Source of the DNA: JAAXKN01 sp036261625
Lineage (GTDB): Bacteria; Bacteroidota; Ignavibacteria; Ignavibacteriales; SURF-24
Length of the DNA stretch: 64,000 nt
Direction of reading: 5' to 3'
NCBI GenBank assembly: GCA_036261625.1
Contig: DATAKL010000058.1
Location: 62,001-126,000, forward strand
Under the pieces are notes generated by a model, which worked only from the letters and a program-made list of their open reading frames with translations, was not told the DNA's origin and did no database searches. This document shows, one piece after another, positions 7,773-15,226 of this stretch. Both the position numbers and the translations under genes were made by a program. Positions within the stretch are counted from its first letter, which is position 1. Each line of letters opens with the position of its first letter.

Positions 7773-8232
7773 AATTCAGAGATGCAAGGGGCACTGCTGC
7801 AGGGCGTTTACTCTGGGCTATACTCCAGAGCAACTTCAAAGCAAATTCCAGGAAGAGATAAGGCAAATGAGAAGGGCTATGAAGTTTTACAAGGACAGGC
7901 GCAAACTGATAAAGGATTATCTGGACAGGGATATATACAAAGTTTATCACATGGTAGAGTATATAGGGAGTTTTGCTTTTGACGTAAGTGGAAATCTTCT
8001 TCGGGAAGAGGTCCAGTGGTACACCTGCAAACATTTCAACAAGGAAACCGGCGATTGCATGAACTACGAGAGAAGGCCGGAAATGTGTAAGGGCTTTCCG
8101 TACTGGGGCCATTACTCAAGCGATAGGATGGTTTCCTGCCCCTACAGGGAATGTGAAATGAAGGTTAAAATTTTGGAATTGGAAACGCCGGAGATAGAAG
8201 GACCCGCAGTAAAATCAGGAATGTTAAAATAA
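7756..8232 (+). CDS. YkgJ-like cysteine-cluster protein
   Basis: 158 aa from a TTG with AAGGAGG upstream. Cysteines occur as RCKGHCC near the N-terminus, TCKHF and DCMNYERRPEMC in the middle, and CPYREC near the end. This matches the YkgJ-type (Zn/Fe)-cluster family, with its characteristic C-x(2)-G-x-CC and Y-x-x-R-P-x-x-C elements. The family function is unknown; a metal or Fe-S site is likely. It overlaps both neighbours. Confidence 0.65.
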   Translation: MREVIEIQRCKGHCCRAFTLGYTPEQLQSKFQEEIRQMRRAMKFYKDRRKLIKDYLDRDIYKVYHMVEYIGSFAFDVSGNLLREEVQWYTCKHFNKETGDCMNYERRPEMCKGFPYWGHYSSDRMVSCPYRECEMKVKILELETPEIEGPAVKSGMLK

Positions 8233-8873
8233 TGAGCGTAAAGGGTATAAGGGGTATGAGTGAGGATGAAGATTTCTTCCTGCTCGAAGGAATGAATAGG
8301 TCCTTGGAAAAGAAAGTGAAGAAGCCCAGGCGGAAAAAAGAGCCAAAGCAGGGATTAACTCATTCTAACCTGGTAGAATTAAGCAGGATATGGCTTGGGC
8401 GTCAGGGCAATTCGGTAATAATCACTGAGCTAAATGCAGCTACATATTACGGGGAAACACCGGACGCAATAGGCTGGCAATACGGGCATAGTACTCTTAT
8501 TGAGTGCAAAGCAAATCTTGCAGACTTCAGGGCTGACAGAAGGAAACCTTTTAGAGTATATCCGGAAAAGGGTTTGGGCGATTTCCGATATTATTTCACC
8601 CTAAAAGGTCTATTGAAAGTAGGCGATATTCCGGACAAATGGGGCCTGATCGAGACAGACGGAGTGAAGTCAAGAATAGTTAAAAAAGCCGAATACCAAG
8701 ATTCAAACAAAGAATCTGAAGCGCTTCTGCTTTTATCAGCCATAAAGAGAATGGGTCCGAATGTTACCGAAGGAATCCAGGTTAAGTTTTATAAGCTGGC
8801 AAATAAACGTTCGGCAACAATTAGTTTGGAAGAAGTGGAAGAAGAAATATCTGATTTTAAGGGAATACTATAA
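8232..8873 (+). CDS. PD-(D/E)XK nuclease-like protein (MmcB-like)
   Basis: 213 aa, TAATG overlap with the previous stop. After a basic N-terminal tail (KKPRRKKEPK) comes a nuclease-like core: PDAIGW, then STLIECKANLADFRADRR, giving the D-(x)n-E-x-K pattern, followed by GLGDFRYYFTLKGL. This arrangement resembles MmcB and related phage nucleases of the PD-(D/E)XK fold. A role in DNA repair or in degrading host DNA is inference. Confidence 0.65.
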   Translation: MSVKGIRGMSEDEDFFLLEGMNRSLEKKVKKPRRKKEPKQGLTHSNLVELSRIWLGRQGNSVIITELNAATYYGETPDAIGWQYGHSTLIECKANLADFRADRRKPFRVYPEKGLGDFRYYFTLKGLLKVGDIPDKWGLIETDGVKSRIVKKAEYQDSNKESEALLLLSAIKRMGPNVTEGIQVKFYKLANKRSATISLEEVEEEISDFKGIL

Positions 8874-8913
8874 AGAGTGTTTTAACGAAATAAATAGAAG
8901 GGGCTAAATAGTT

Positions 8914-9156
8914 ATGAAACCAATCGAATTTGAACAAAGCCACATAATTATAGGCAAGGGGCAGAAAGAATACCGGCCTTTACCGGCGCACATATCGAAA
9001 GACGAAACGACAACGGTTACAAGTTGCTGGGAACTTACCTGGAAAGAAAGGCTGAGAGTACTCCTGACGGGGAGGTTTTACTTCCAGCAGATGACATTTA
9101 ACCAACCCCTGCAGCCGCAAAGACCATCGGTAAACAATCCATTGGAGGAAAAGTAA
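8914..9156 (+). CDS. Conserved small phage protein before SSB
   Basis: 80 aa. The sentence-like core VTSCWELTWKERLRVLLTG and the ending FNQPLQPQRPSV resemble a very common small phage protein of unknown function. It lies three bases before the SSB gene. No catalytic motif is visible. Confidence 0.6.
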   Translation: MKPIEFEQSHIIIGKGQKEYRPLPAHISKDETTTVTSCWELTWKERLRVLLTGRFYFQQMTFNQPLQPQRPSVNNPLEEK

Positions 9157-9159
9157 AAT

Positions 9160-9603
9160 ATGGCATCATCATTAAACAGAATAATGCTTTTGGGCCGCCT
9201 GGGGAAGGACCAGGAAACAAGGTTTACGGCAAATAACCTGGCAGTAACTTCTTTTTCAATTGCCACAGACCATAGCTATAAGGATAAAGACGGACAATGG
9301 GTTTCCGAGACTACGTGGCATAACTGCATATCCTTCAGCTTATCGGACTACTACAAGGACGGACTGAAGAAGGGAAAAAGGGTTTATGTTGAAGGGAGGC
9401 TAACTAAGAAGGATTATACCGACAAAGACGGCATTAAACGCTACAGCACCGACGTGGTAACAGAGAAGATCATTCTTCTGGACAATAAGAACGCCCAAGA
9501 TTCCGGCAGCGACAATGATTCAATAAGAACTCCGGCTGAAACGACGGGTTTTAATTCCCCAGGGCCGAGTTTTGACGACGACAATTCGGATCTCCCGTTC
9601 TGA
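9160..9603 (+). CDS. ssb: Single-stranded DNA-binding protein
   Basis: 147 aa, GGAGG upstream. The first 107 residues form an SSB OB fold: LNRIMLLGRLGKDQETRF, FSIATDHSY, WHNCISF and GKRVYVEGRLTKKDY are classic blocks. A flexible Ser/Asp/Pro linker follows, and the end DDDNSDLPF is the acidic tip by which SSBs recruit repair and replication proteins. It protects single-stranded DNA during phage replication and probably acts with the phage clamp and the helicase-loader-like protein. Confidence 0.93.
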   Translation: MASSLNRIMLLGRLGKDQETRFTANNLAVTSFSIATDHSYKDKDGQWVSETTWHNCISFSLSDYYKDGLKKGKRVYVEGRLTKKDYTDKDGIKRYSTDVVTEKIILLDNKNAQDSGSDNDSIRTPAETTGFNSPGPSFDDDNSDLPF

Positions 9604-9610
9604 GGTATAG

Positions 9611-10114
9611 ATGAAAAGTAAGAAATGTTTCAAGTGCGGAATAGAGAAGCCTTTAGAAGAGTTCTACAAACATTCTGAAATGGCAGACGGACACCTGAAT
9701 AAGTGCAAAACCTGTACGAAAAAGGATTCCCAGGAGCAGTACAACATTAGAATGAAATCGGTTGATTTTATTTTGAGTGAAAGAGAAAGGAACAGGGAGC
9801 GCGCTAAAAGACTTAATTACAATGATAAATATAAACCGGACCCAGAGCAGAAGAAGGCACAAACGCAAAGGTACTGGGACAAGAATAGGGAAAAAAGGAA
9901 AGCTCATATTATCGTAGGTAATGCGATTAAGTCAGGAATTCTGATAAAACAACCCTGCCAGGTCTGCCAGGCTACAGAGAACATCGAGGCTCATCACGAA
10001 GATTATTCAAAGCCGCTTGAAGTAGACTGGTATTGTGTAAAACATCACAATGAAAGGCATGTACAGCTCAGGGAAGAAAAACTTTTACAACTGAACCAGG
10101 TATCGGAGGGGTAA
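9611..10114 (+). CDS. Phage zinc-finger protein with HNH-like C-terminus
   Basis: 167 aa. An N-terminal zinc knuckle (KCFKCGIEKPLEEF ... CKTC) is followed by a very basic helix (residues about 60-100). The C-terminal module CQVC ... EAHHEDYSKPLEVDWYC ... HHNERH has the His/Asn/His arrangement of small HNH-type domains. DNA binding is likely; endonuclease activity is inferred from the motif only. Confidence 0.6.
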   Translation: MKSKKCFKCGIEKPLEEFYKHSEMADGHLNKCKTCTKKDSQEQYNIRMKSVDFILSERERNRERAKRLNYNDKYKPDPEQKKAQTQRYWDKNREKRKAHIIVGNAIKSGILIKQPCQVCQATENIEAHHEDYSKPLEVDWYCVKHHNERHVQLREEKLLQLNQVSEG

Positions 10115-10333
10115 ATGCCACTAACAGAAGAAGAATCTAAAATCGTAATGGAATCTATTGCTGTTCATATCAGCATCAAAGAGAAGGTTAAAAAGGGGGA
10201 ATTGCCTCTAAAGGGAAGTATCGAGTGCCCAGTTTGTAAAAGAATGATTTACTATAGGGCTAACCCTTATAAAAAGAGCTATCATGTCTGGCTGAAGTGC
10301 GAGACTGAAGGCTGCCTGTCAATAATGGAATAA
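10115..10333 (+). CDS. Small zinc-ribbon-like protein
   Basis: 72 aa. Residues 38-41 (CPVC) and 62-67 (CETEGC) give a four-cysteine zinc site around a beta hairpin. It begins one base-step after the upstream stop (TAAATG), with GGAGGGG as SD. The function is unknown. Confidence 0.5.
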   Translation: MPLTEEESKIVMESIAVHISIKEKVKKGELPLKGSIECPVCKRMIYYRANPYKKSYHVWLKCETEGCLSIME

Positions 10334-10366
10334 TTAAACAGTTTACAAATATAAGGAATAACTAAA

Positions 10367-10645
10367 ATGCAAGCTTCAATTGACCAATTAGCCGATTTAG
10401 GATATATGCCAGCACATATCCGTGAAATGGTTGAAAACAAGGTGCCCTATAACGAACAAAAGATGCTGGAGGCATTATCCACCCCGGGCGTTAAAGAGGT
10501 AAAAGTTGCTCCACTTCAGCCAGGCGACTTTATTATGCAGGACGGGAAGAAATACAAGGTTATCCGGATAAACGATAAAGGCGAGCCGGTGCTTGAGGAA
10601 ATGCCAATACCGGCACACCTGAAGGTGTTGAGGGGTGCAAAGTGA
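10367..10645 (+). CDS. Hypothetical protein
   Basis: 92 aa. A helical N-terminal half (LADLGYMPAHIREMVENK) is followed by a small beta-barrel-like half (LQPGDFIMQDGKKYKVIRI). Its stop region overlaps the GTG of the next gene (GTGA). No family is recognised. Confidence 0.5.
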   Translation: MQASIDQLADLGYMPAHIREMVENKVPYNEQKMLEALSTPGVKEVKVAPLQPGDFIMQDGKKYKVIRINDKGEPVLEEMPIPAHLKVLRGAK

Positions 10646-11031
10646 ACCGCGAAATTAAATTCAAGGTTTTTGACAAAGAATTAAAGCGCATGAGTGAGCC
10701 TTTCAAACTCAGCGATCCGGTAGTAGTATTCCCAGATGAAGTCCTGCCGATCTTCTTTGTGCTGCACGACGAGGAAAGATTTATAAAATTGCAGTTTACA
10801 GGCTTCGAGGGCGGGCATGGGATCGGGATATACGAGGGGGATATACTCTATTTGGGACAGTCTAACTTTGTAAGTGCTTCCCGTGCGATTGTTTCCTGGG
10901 ATGAAATAGAAGGCAAGTGGATAGTCAGGGATGAGGCAGACCAGGAGGTTTATGACCTATGTGATTATAATTTTGATGAAATTATTGGCAATATCCACTC
11001 TAACTCGGAACTTCTAAAGGAGGGGAAATGA
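10642..11031 (+). CDS. YopX-family phage protein
   Basis: 129 aa from a GTG in a GTGA overlap. It has the YopX layout: start REIKFKVFDKELKRM, the central QFTGFEGGHGIGIYEGDIL and the ending EIIGNIHSNSELL. YopX proteins are common in phages and prophages of many hosts; the biochemical role is unknown. It overlaps the next gene by 4 bases. Confidence 0.8.
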   Translation: MNREIKFKVFDKELKRMSEPFKLSDPVVVFPDEVLPIFFVLHDEERFIKLQFTGFEGGHGIGIYEGDILYLGQSNFVSASRAIVSWDEIEGKWIVRDEADQEVYDLCDYNFDEIIGNIHSNSELLKEGK

Positions 11032-11342
11032 GTAAGGATAAAGCACCCGTCATAACTCAGCGAAGGATTGTTCTTTATTCCAATACGGAAAAGCTGATAA
11101 TTAAAAGACGAAATATCAGAACTGAGCTTATGAGGCTTACGCCTGAGATAATGGATAAAATAGGCATGGATAAGGCAGACAGGCCAGGCGAAGTAAGCTA
11201 TCTTTTAACGGTTACAAGTCTTGAAGATTTTAAGACAAGAAAAATAGTGCATAGAGGTATGATATTCAGGAGGTCCACTCTGGATGCATTATTTTTCGGA
11301 CTTCATGAGCTTGATTATAACCTATACAAGAGAGAGCATTAA
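11028..11342 (+). CDS. Hypothetical protein
   Basis: 104 aa, ATGA overlap with the YopX gene. It is basic, with a mixed alpha/beta pattern and no motif recognised. Tight spacing on both sides supports it as part of the same operon. Confidence 0.5.
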   Translation: MSKDKAPVITQRRIVLYSNTEKLIIKRRNIRTELMRLTPEIMDKIGMDKADRPGEVSYLLTVTSLEDFKTRKIVHRGMIFRRSTLDALFFGLHELDYNLYKREH

Positions 11343-11343
11343 C

Positions 11344-11568
11344 ATGGGGCGGAAAATGAAAACAAAAGGGATAATCTGCGAGGAAGATCCGCAACAGACA
11401 ATATTCAGCCGGAAAGTTAAGGATTGGGTTGATAATAAAATCTCCTACACGGAACTAATGGACTATTATCCTGACTATGATATGCCACTGCCAGAGAAGA
11501 TCTTCCGCAAAATCAGACGTTATTTCAGGGAGCGCAGGAAGTTGAAGTTAAATGGGGGCGGGAAATGA
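11344..11568 (+). CDS. Small basic hypothetical protein
   Basis: 74 aa from ATG 11344; the in-frame start at 11284 would lie inside the previous gene. The C-terminus is strongly basic (KIRRYFRERRKLK). A Q-Q-T-I-F peptide near residues 18-22 loosely resembles a sliding-clamp-binding motif, but this is weak. It overlaps the next gene by 4 bases. Confidence 0.5.
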   Translation: MGRKMKTKGIICEEDPQQTIFSRKVKDWVDNKISYTELMDYYPDYDMPLPEKIFRKIRRYFRERRKLKLNGGGK

Positions 11569-11900
11569 GAAAGGCGAAGTTTTACATCATAGACGGCAGG
11601 CCAATGGAGGAATGTTACCGCCTTGATATGCTGCTTGAATACCACGCAAAGGAAGGCGATACGCTAATTGAAATGGAGCAGGACAAGGGAAGCGGGTTTT
11701 TCTTCTGCACTACGTTCTTTGATTGCTACGAATCCGGCGACGGGTGCGGTAAAGATTGCGTGGGTTATAATCCGAGAAACGGCAAAAGCGGTTACTGTAA
11801 AAATGCCAGAATTCCCTACAGGCCAACAGACAGGAAATTCCTTTTGAAAAACGGGAAATTAGAACCAATAGAAAAAATATTAACTAATAAGGCACAATAA
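11565..11900 (+). CDS. Cysteine-rich hypothetical protein
   Basis: 111 aa. The middle region has clustered cysteines (FFCTTFFDC, GDGCGKDC, GYCKNARIPYRP), suggesting metal binding. Starts with an ATGA overlap. No family is recognised. Confidence 0.5.
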   Translation: MRKAKFYIIDGRPMEECYRLDMLLEYHAKEGDTLIEMEQDKGSGFFFCTTFFDCYESGDGCGKDCVGYNPRNGKSGYCKNARIPYRPTDRKFLLKNGKLEPIEKILTNKAQ

Positions 11901-11909
11901 GAGGTAATT

Positions 11910-12236
11910 ATGAGCTATGTACCGCGCATCACATTCGGGGAAGGAAAGCCCGGGAAGTACATTATCCGGGTGGCTGCTTTTGACCTGGAGGCTAAGTTCC
12001 CGGTTAAAACTATTGAGGTCTACACCGGAGGGGACCGCTTCAGAATGAGAAACCTTGTGCAGGAATTGAAGAAGGAAAGCCATACGAAGATAGTAAAACG
12101 GGGGCTCGGGAAGTATGCTTTTTACCTGAAGGGACGGAAGTTTGATAATCTGAGGAAGTTCGCCAGCTGGGCGCACTACCTGAATATAAAAATAGGCAGT
12201 ACCGAAGAGGCGCTGCCTTACAATTATGGGAGATAA
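11910..12236 (+). CDS. Hypothetical basic protein
   Basis: 108 aa with GAGG upstream. Basic and Gly-rich beta strands alternate with a helical C-terminus (FDNLRKFASWAHYL). No known family. The 65 bases after it hold a TATAAT-containing stretch (about 12258) but no convincing -35 box. Confidence 0.5.
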   Translation: MSYVPRITFGEGKPGKYIIRVAAFDLEAKFPVKTIEVYTGGDRFRMRNLVQELKKESHTKIVKRGLGKYAFYLKGRKFDNLRKFASWAHYLNIKIGSTEEALPYNYGR

Positions 12237-12301
12237 ACAAAACTGTTTACCGTGCCTATAATATAACACCCAAAACACTCAAAAACAATAGGAGAAGTTC
12301 T

Positions 12302-12511
12302 ATGAAAGAGACAGTGAAAGACAACAGAGGCGGAAAAAGAGCCAATGCAGGAAGAAAAACAACAGCTCCCAGGACAATAAGACACGGCTACAGGCTTAAC
12401 GCCAAAGAGGACCAGAAGTTGACAAAGGCCCTGAAAGCATCTAAGGTATGCCGGAGCGAGTTCGTAAGAGCAGCTATCATGGAAAAGGTAGCTACAACAG
12501 CAGTAAAGTAA
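12302..12511 (+). CDS. Small phage regulator with GG-ANAGRK motif
   Basis: 69 aa with AGGAGA upstream. The N-terminus has GGKRANAGRK, a common basic tag of small phage DNA-binding proteins. Residues 28-62 (HGYRLNAKEDQKLTKALKA then KVCRSEFVRAAIMEK) look like a beta strand plus two helices, the ribbon-helix-helix layout. It may regulate the neighbouring genes; the target site is not known. Confidence 0.55.
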   Translation: MKETVKDNRGGKRANAGRKTTAPRTIRHGYRLNAKEDQKLTKALKASKVCRSEFVRAAIMEKVATTAVK

Positions 12512-12533
12512 GAACCGGGAAAACTTAATTGTA

Positions 12534-12558
12534 AGGTCCGCTGCACATGGGCGGGCCT
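12534..12558 (+). terminator. Hairpin before the multiubiquitin-like gene
   Basis: AGGTCCGC (12534-12541) pairs with GCGGGCCT (12551-12558) through eight pairs including one G-U. No T-tract follows. It probably terminates or separates the transcript upstream of the gene at 12615. Confidence 0.35.
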
Positions 12559-12614
12559 GGGGTTAATATTTAATAATTCGGGAAAATGAATAAAAATTTG
12601 TCAGGAGGAAAGTA

Positions 12615-13487
12615 ATGGCACAGTGGCAGAGTATAATAATGATTTCAGCAGCTTTAATAATGTTCACTTTTGTGGTTATTGCCTGGGGCAGACATAATGC
12701 GAGAATGGCGAAGGCCTTAGCCTCGGTTAAACCAATACCTATTCCGGAACCTCTACTTACAGCATTAGTACCAGAATGGAAACAAGGGCAGGCAACAGAC
12801 GGAGGGGGAACAATCATAAAAATAGATTTACCTTCAGATAGCGATTATGCCACCGCAGATATGCCTGAAGCAGAAGTAAAGAATCGAAAAGGGGAAGTAA
12901 TAGGTATAGTAAAATATGCTAAATACTGCCATAGTTGCGAAAAATGGCATATAGCTATCAGGCTTAATAGTGTAGTTCGGCATTGGGATATGCAGTTCTA
13001 TTTACCGAGCGGCAGAATAATAAAACCAGGAGAGCAGGAAGAAAAACCAGTAGAAGTAAAGAAAACCTGCAAATGCGACGGAAAAGAATACAAACTTGAA
13101 AAGAATTACATGACCGGAAAGGAAATCTATGAGCTGTTTGGGGTTAACCCTGATGAAAAACGAGTAACTATCTCCCATTCTATCTTGGGGAATATGCGTT
13201 TACTTTACCAGGATTCATATCCATACGTTATTTCGGACGGTTCAGAGTATTTTACATCAGAGCATCCAAAACCGAAACCGGTTAACGTGTTCTTCGGCGG
13301 AAACCTTGTAGAACTGGAATTAAACAAGATGAAAGGGAAAGACCTTTATGAGGCCCTGAACTGCAATCCTAAGAAGTTCAAGCTATGGCTGGACGGGAAA
13401 ACTTATATTGAACCAAATGAAGATAAGGTAAATATCCCGGAGAGGACACAGTTTTATTCCTCTTCAAGGAAAATTGAGACAAAATAA
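12615..13487 (+). CDS. Membrane-anchored protein with two multiubiquitin-like domains
   Basis: 290 aa with a strong AGGAGG. Residues 7-24 form a membrane helix. Residues 84-135 are a beta-rich module with a CHSC pair. Two similar C-terminal repeats follow, about 151-216 and 222-285. They align as TGKEIYELFGVNPDEK versus KGKDLYEALNCNPKKF, and end with VISDGSEYFTS versus VNIPERTQFYSS. This pattern (G-K/R-E-I ... N-P ... V-x-I ... F) matches the Multiubiquitin (PF14452-type) beta-grasp family as I know it. Such proteins are substrates of bacterial ubiquitin-like conjugation systems. The C-terminus (KIETK) lacks a diglycine. No E1 or E2 is present here. A decoy or inhibitor of a host system is a possible role; family assignment needs a profile search. 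Confidence 0.6.
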   Translation: MAQWQSIIMISAALIMFTFVVIAWGRHNARMAKALASVKPIPIPEPLLTALVPEWKQGQATDGGGTIIKIDLPSDSDYATADMPEAEVKNRKGEVIGIVKYAKYCHSCEKWHIAIRLNSVVRHWDMQFYLPSGRIIKPGEQEEKPVEVKKTCKCDGKEYKLEKNYMTGKEIYELFGVNPDEKRVTISHSILGNMRLLYQDSYPYVISDGSEYFTSEHPKPKPVNVFFGGNLVELELNKMKGKDLYEALNCNPKKFKLWLDGKTYIEPNEDKVNIPERTQFYSSSRKIETK

Positions 13488-13491
13488 GAAA

Positions 13492-13519
13492 AGCTCCCCC
13501 GCACTAAAGCAGGGGAGCT
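13492..13519 (+). terminator. Hairpin terminator after the multiubiquitin-like gene
   Basis: AGCTCCCC (13492-13499) and GGGGAGCT (13512-13519) form an 8-bp perfect stem, with extra GC pairs possible inside the loop, followed by AATTTCTC. It sits right after the stop at 13487, so it likely ends this transcript. Confidence 0.6.
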
Positions 13520-13591
13520 AATTTCTCAGGGCGTTTCAACTAAAGATGAGTATTGAGCAATATTTGAATTATTCAATTTTACAGGAAATAA

Positions 13592-14773
13592 GTGGAAATA
13601 AATAAAATATATCAGGGTGATTGCCGGGAGGTAATGAGAAGCTTTCCGGATAACTCCATAGATGCTATAATAACAGAACCGCCTTATGGACTTTCCTTTA
13701 TGGGAAAGAAATGGGATTACGACGTTCCTTCGGTAGAAATTTGGCAGGAATGTTTGAGGGTATTAAAACCTGGCGGACACATTCTTTCCTTTTTCGGGAC
13801 ACGGACGTATCACAGGGGCGTAGTAAGGATTGAGGACGCAGGATTTGAAATCAGGGATATGATAAGCTGGATATACGGCTCAGGATTCCCGAAAAGCTTG
13901 AATATAGGAAAGGCTATAGATGAATTACAGGGAAACGAAAGAGAAGTTATTGACCGCAGGGACGTTGGACACGATATTACAAATAATGGTTACAAGGATG
14001 CAAAGGCAGAACGCAAGATAATGGATGTTACAAAGGGCAGCACTCCCTGGGAAGGGTGGGGAACAGCATTAAAACCCGCAGTTGAGCCTATTGTTTTAGC
14101 CAGGAAGCCTCTGGAAGAAAAGACTATTGCTGAAAACGTGCTGAAATACGGCACAGGCGGACTTAACATTGACGGATGCAGGATAGAAACAGAGGAAGTT
14201 ATAACCAATCATTCACGAAGTGCTGATTCTGCAATTTCTAAAGGGAAATATGGAGATAGCAAAGAGCAGGAAACATGCCAGACTGCAGGGCAGCAGTTGG
14301 GCCGGTTCCCCGCCAATCTGCTTCTGGATGAAGAAGCCGGAAGTATTCTGGATGAGCAGACGGGGACGCTAAAAAGCGGCTCGAATAACGTCAGGCGAAA
14401 GGAAAGCCACTTTATAGAGCATAAATTAGGAAAGCCCGGGGAAGCTCAGGTATCTTACGGCGATAAGGGGGGGGCTTCAAGATTCTTTTATTGTGCTAAG
14501 GCAAGCAAGCAGGACAGAGCTGAAGGGTTGGAGGATATTGTAAACAACCATCCAACAGTAAAACCAACAGACCTGATGCAGTACCTTATAAAGCTTATTG
14601 CTCCGCCAGGGGGGATAGTTTTAGATCCCTTCGCCGGTTCAGGCAGCACGGGAAAAGCAGCCGTTAAAATGGGATTTCAGTTTATCGGGATAGAACGGGA
14701 GCCTGAATACTGCAAAATAGCCCAGGCAAGGATTGAAAATGAATTAAACCAGTATAACCTATTCAGGAACTAA
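13592..14773 (+). CDS. DNA methyltransferase (N6-adenine/N4-cytosine, beta-type order)
   Basis: 393 aa, GTG start. Catalytic motif IV is T28-E-P-P-Y32, close to the N-terminus, and the SAM motif F347-A-G-S-G351 lies near the C-terminus: the order of beta-class amino-methyltransferases. LRVLKPGGHIL and GSGFPKSLNIGKAI are family blocks typical of phage enzymes. The usual T-D-P-P-Y has Glu in place of Asp, which may reduce activity or change specificity. The last residues contain Q387-Y-N-L-F391, a strong clamp-binding-like peptide. It probably modifies phage DNA to escape host restriction. No cognate restriction enzyme is adjacent. Confidence 0.85.
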   Translation: MEINKIYQGDCREVMRSFPDNSIDAIITEPPYGLSFMGKKWDYDVPSVEIWQECLRVLKPGGHILSFFGTRTYHRGVVRIEDAGFEIRDMISWIYGSGFPKSLNIGKAIDELQGNEREVIDRRDVGHDITNNGYKDAKAERKIMDVTKGSTPWEGWGTALKPAVEPIVLARKPLEEKTIAENVLKYGTGGLNIDGCRIETEEVITNHSRSADSAISKGKYGDSKEQETCQTAGQQLGRFPANLLLDEEAGSILDEQTGTLKSGSNNVRRKESHFIEHKLGKPGEAQVSYGDKGGASRFFYCAKASKQDRAEGLEDIVNNHPTVKPTDLMQYLIKLIAPPGGIVLDPFAGSGSTGKAAVKMGFQFIGIEREPEYCKIAQARIENELNQYNLFRN

Positions 14774-14776
14774 TAA

Positions 14777-15226
14777 ATGAAATTTCCAGAATTCGGTACC
14801 AGTAAACCTATAACAGAAGAAGAACTGCAGGAGGTAATAAAGCAGGCTGAAGAGCTGAAAAAACCGCAGGTTTTAATTGTAGGTTCGCCTAAGCTTGATA
14901 TTCCGGCTATTTTTGCTGGCATAAACGTAGTAAAGTGCCCGGGGCTTGATGATAACACGGTTATAATTGCAGATATGAACAAGATGCCCGGCCTTGATTT
15001 TATGAACCTTATGTCAATGGAACACATTTTACCGCCGGAGCCTATGCCAGCTGATGTAATTAGGAGCAGGCTGATTAGTGAACTGGCAATACCTAAACCG
15101 ATATTGCCGCACTGGAATTTTGCCGAGGCCTTAGGGTACAAGTGGAAACTTACCGTAAAAGAGAAGATCAGGGCTAACAGAAGGAAATGCCACCTGGCAA
15201 GAATAAGAAGAAGGGCCTTAAAATGA
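14777..15226 (+). CDS. Hypothetical protein with basic C-terminus
   Basis: 149 aa starting four bases after the methyltransferase stop. An acidic helix (ITEEELQEVIKQAEELKK) leads into a beta-alpha segment (VLIVGSPKLDIP), and the tail is strongly basic (RANRRKCHLARIRRRALK). It overlaps the radical SAM gene by an ATGA. The function is unknown; similar proteins precede radical SAM genes in other phages, to my recollection. Confidence 0.5.
   Translation: MKFPEFGTSKPITEEELQEVIKQAEELKKPQVLIVGSPKLDIPAIFAGINVVKCPGLDDNTVIIADMNKMPGLDFMNLMSMEHILPPEPMPADVIRSRLISELAIPKPILPHWNFAEALGYKWKLTVKEKIRANRRKCHLARIRRRALK

Noticed and set aside
12237..12301. Sigma70 promoter around TATAAT at about 12258
   Set aside because: No -35-like box at a suitable distance.
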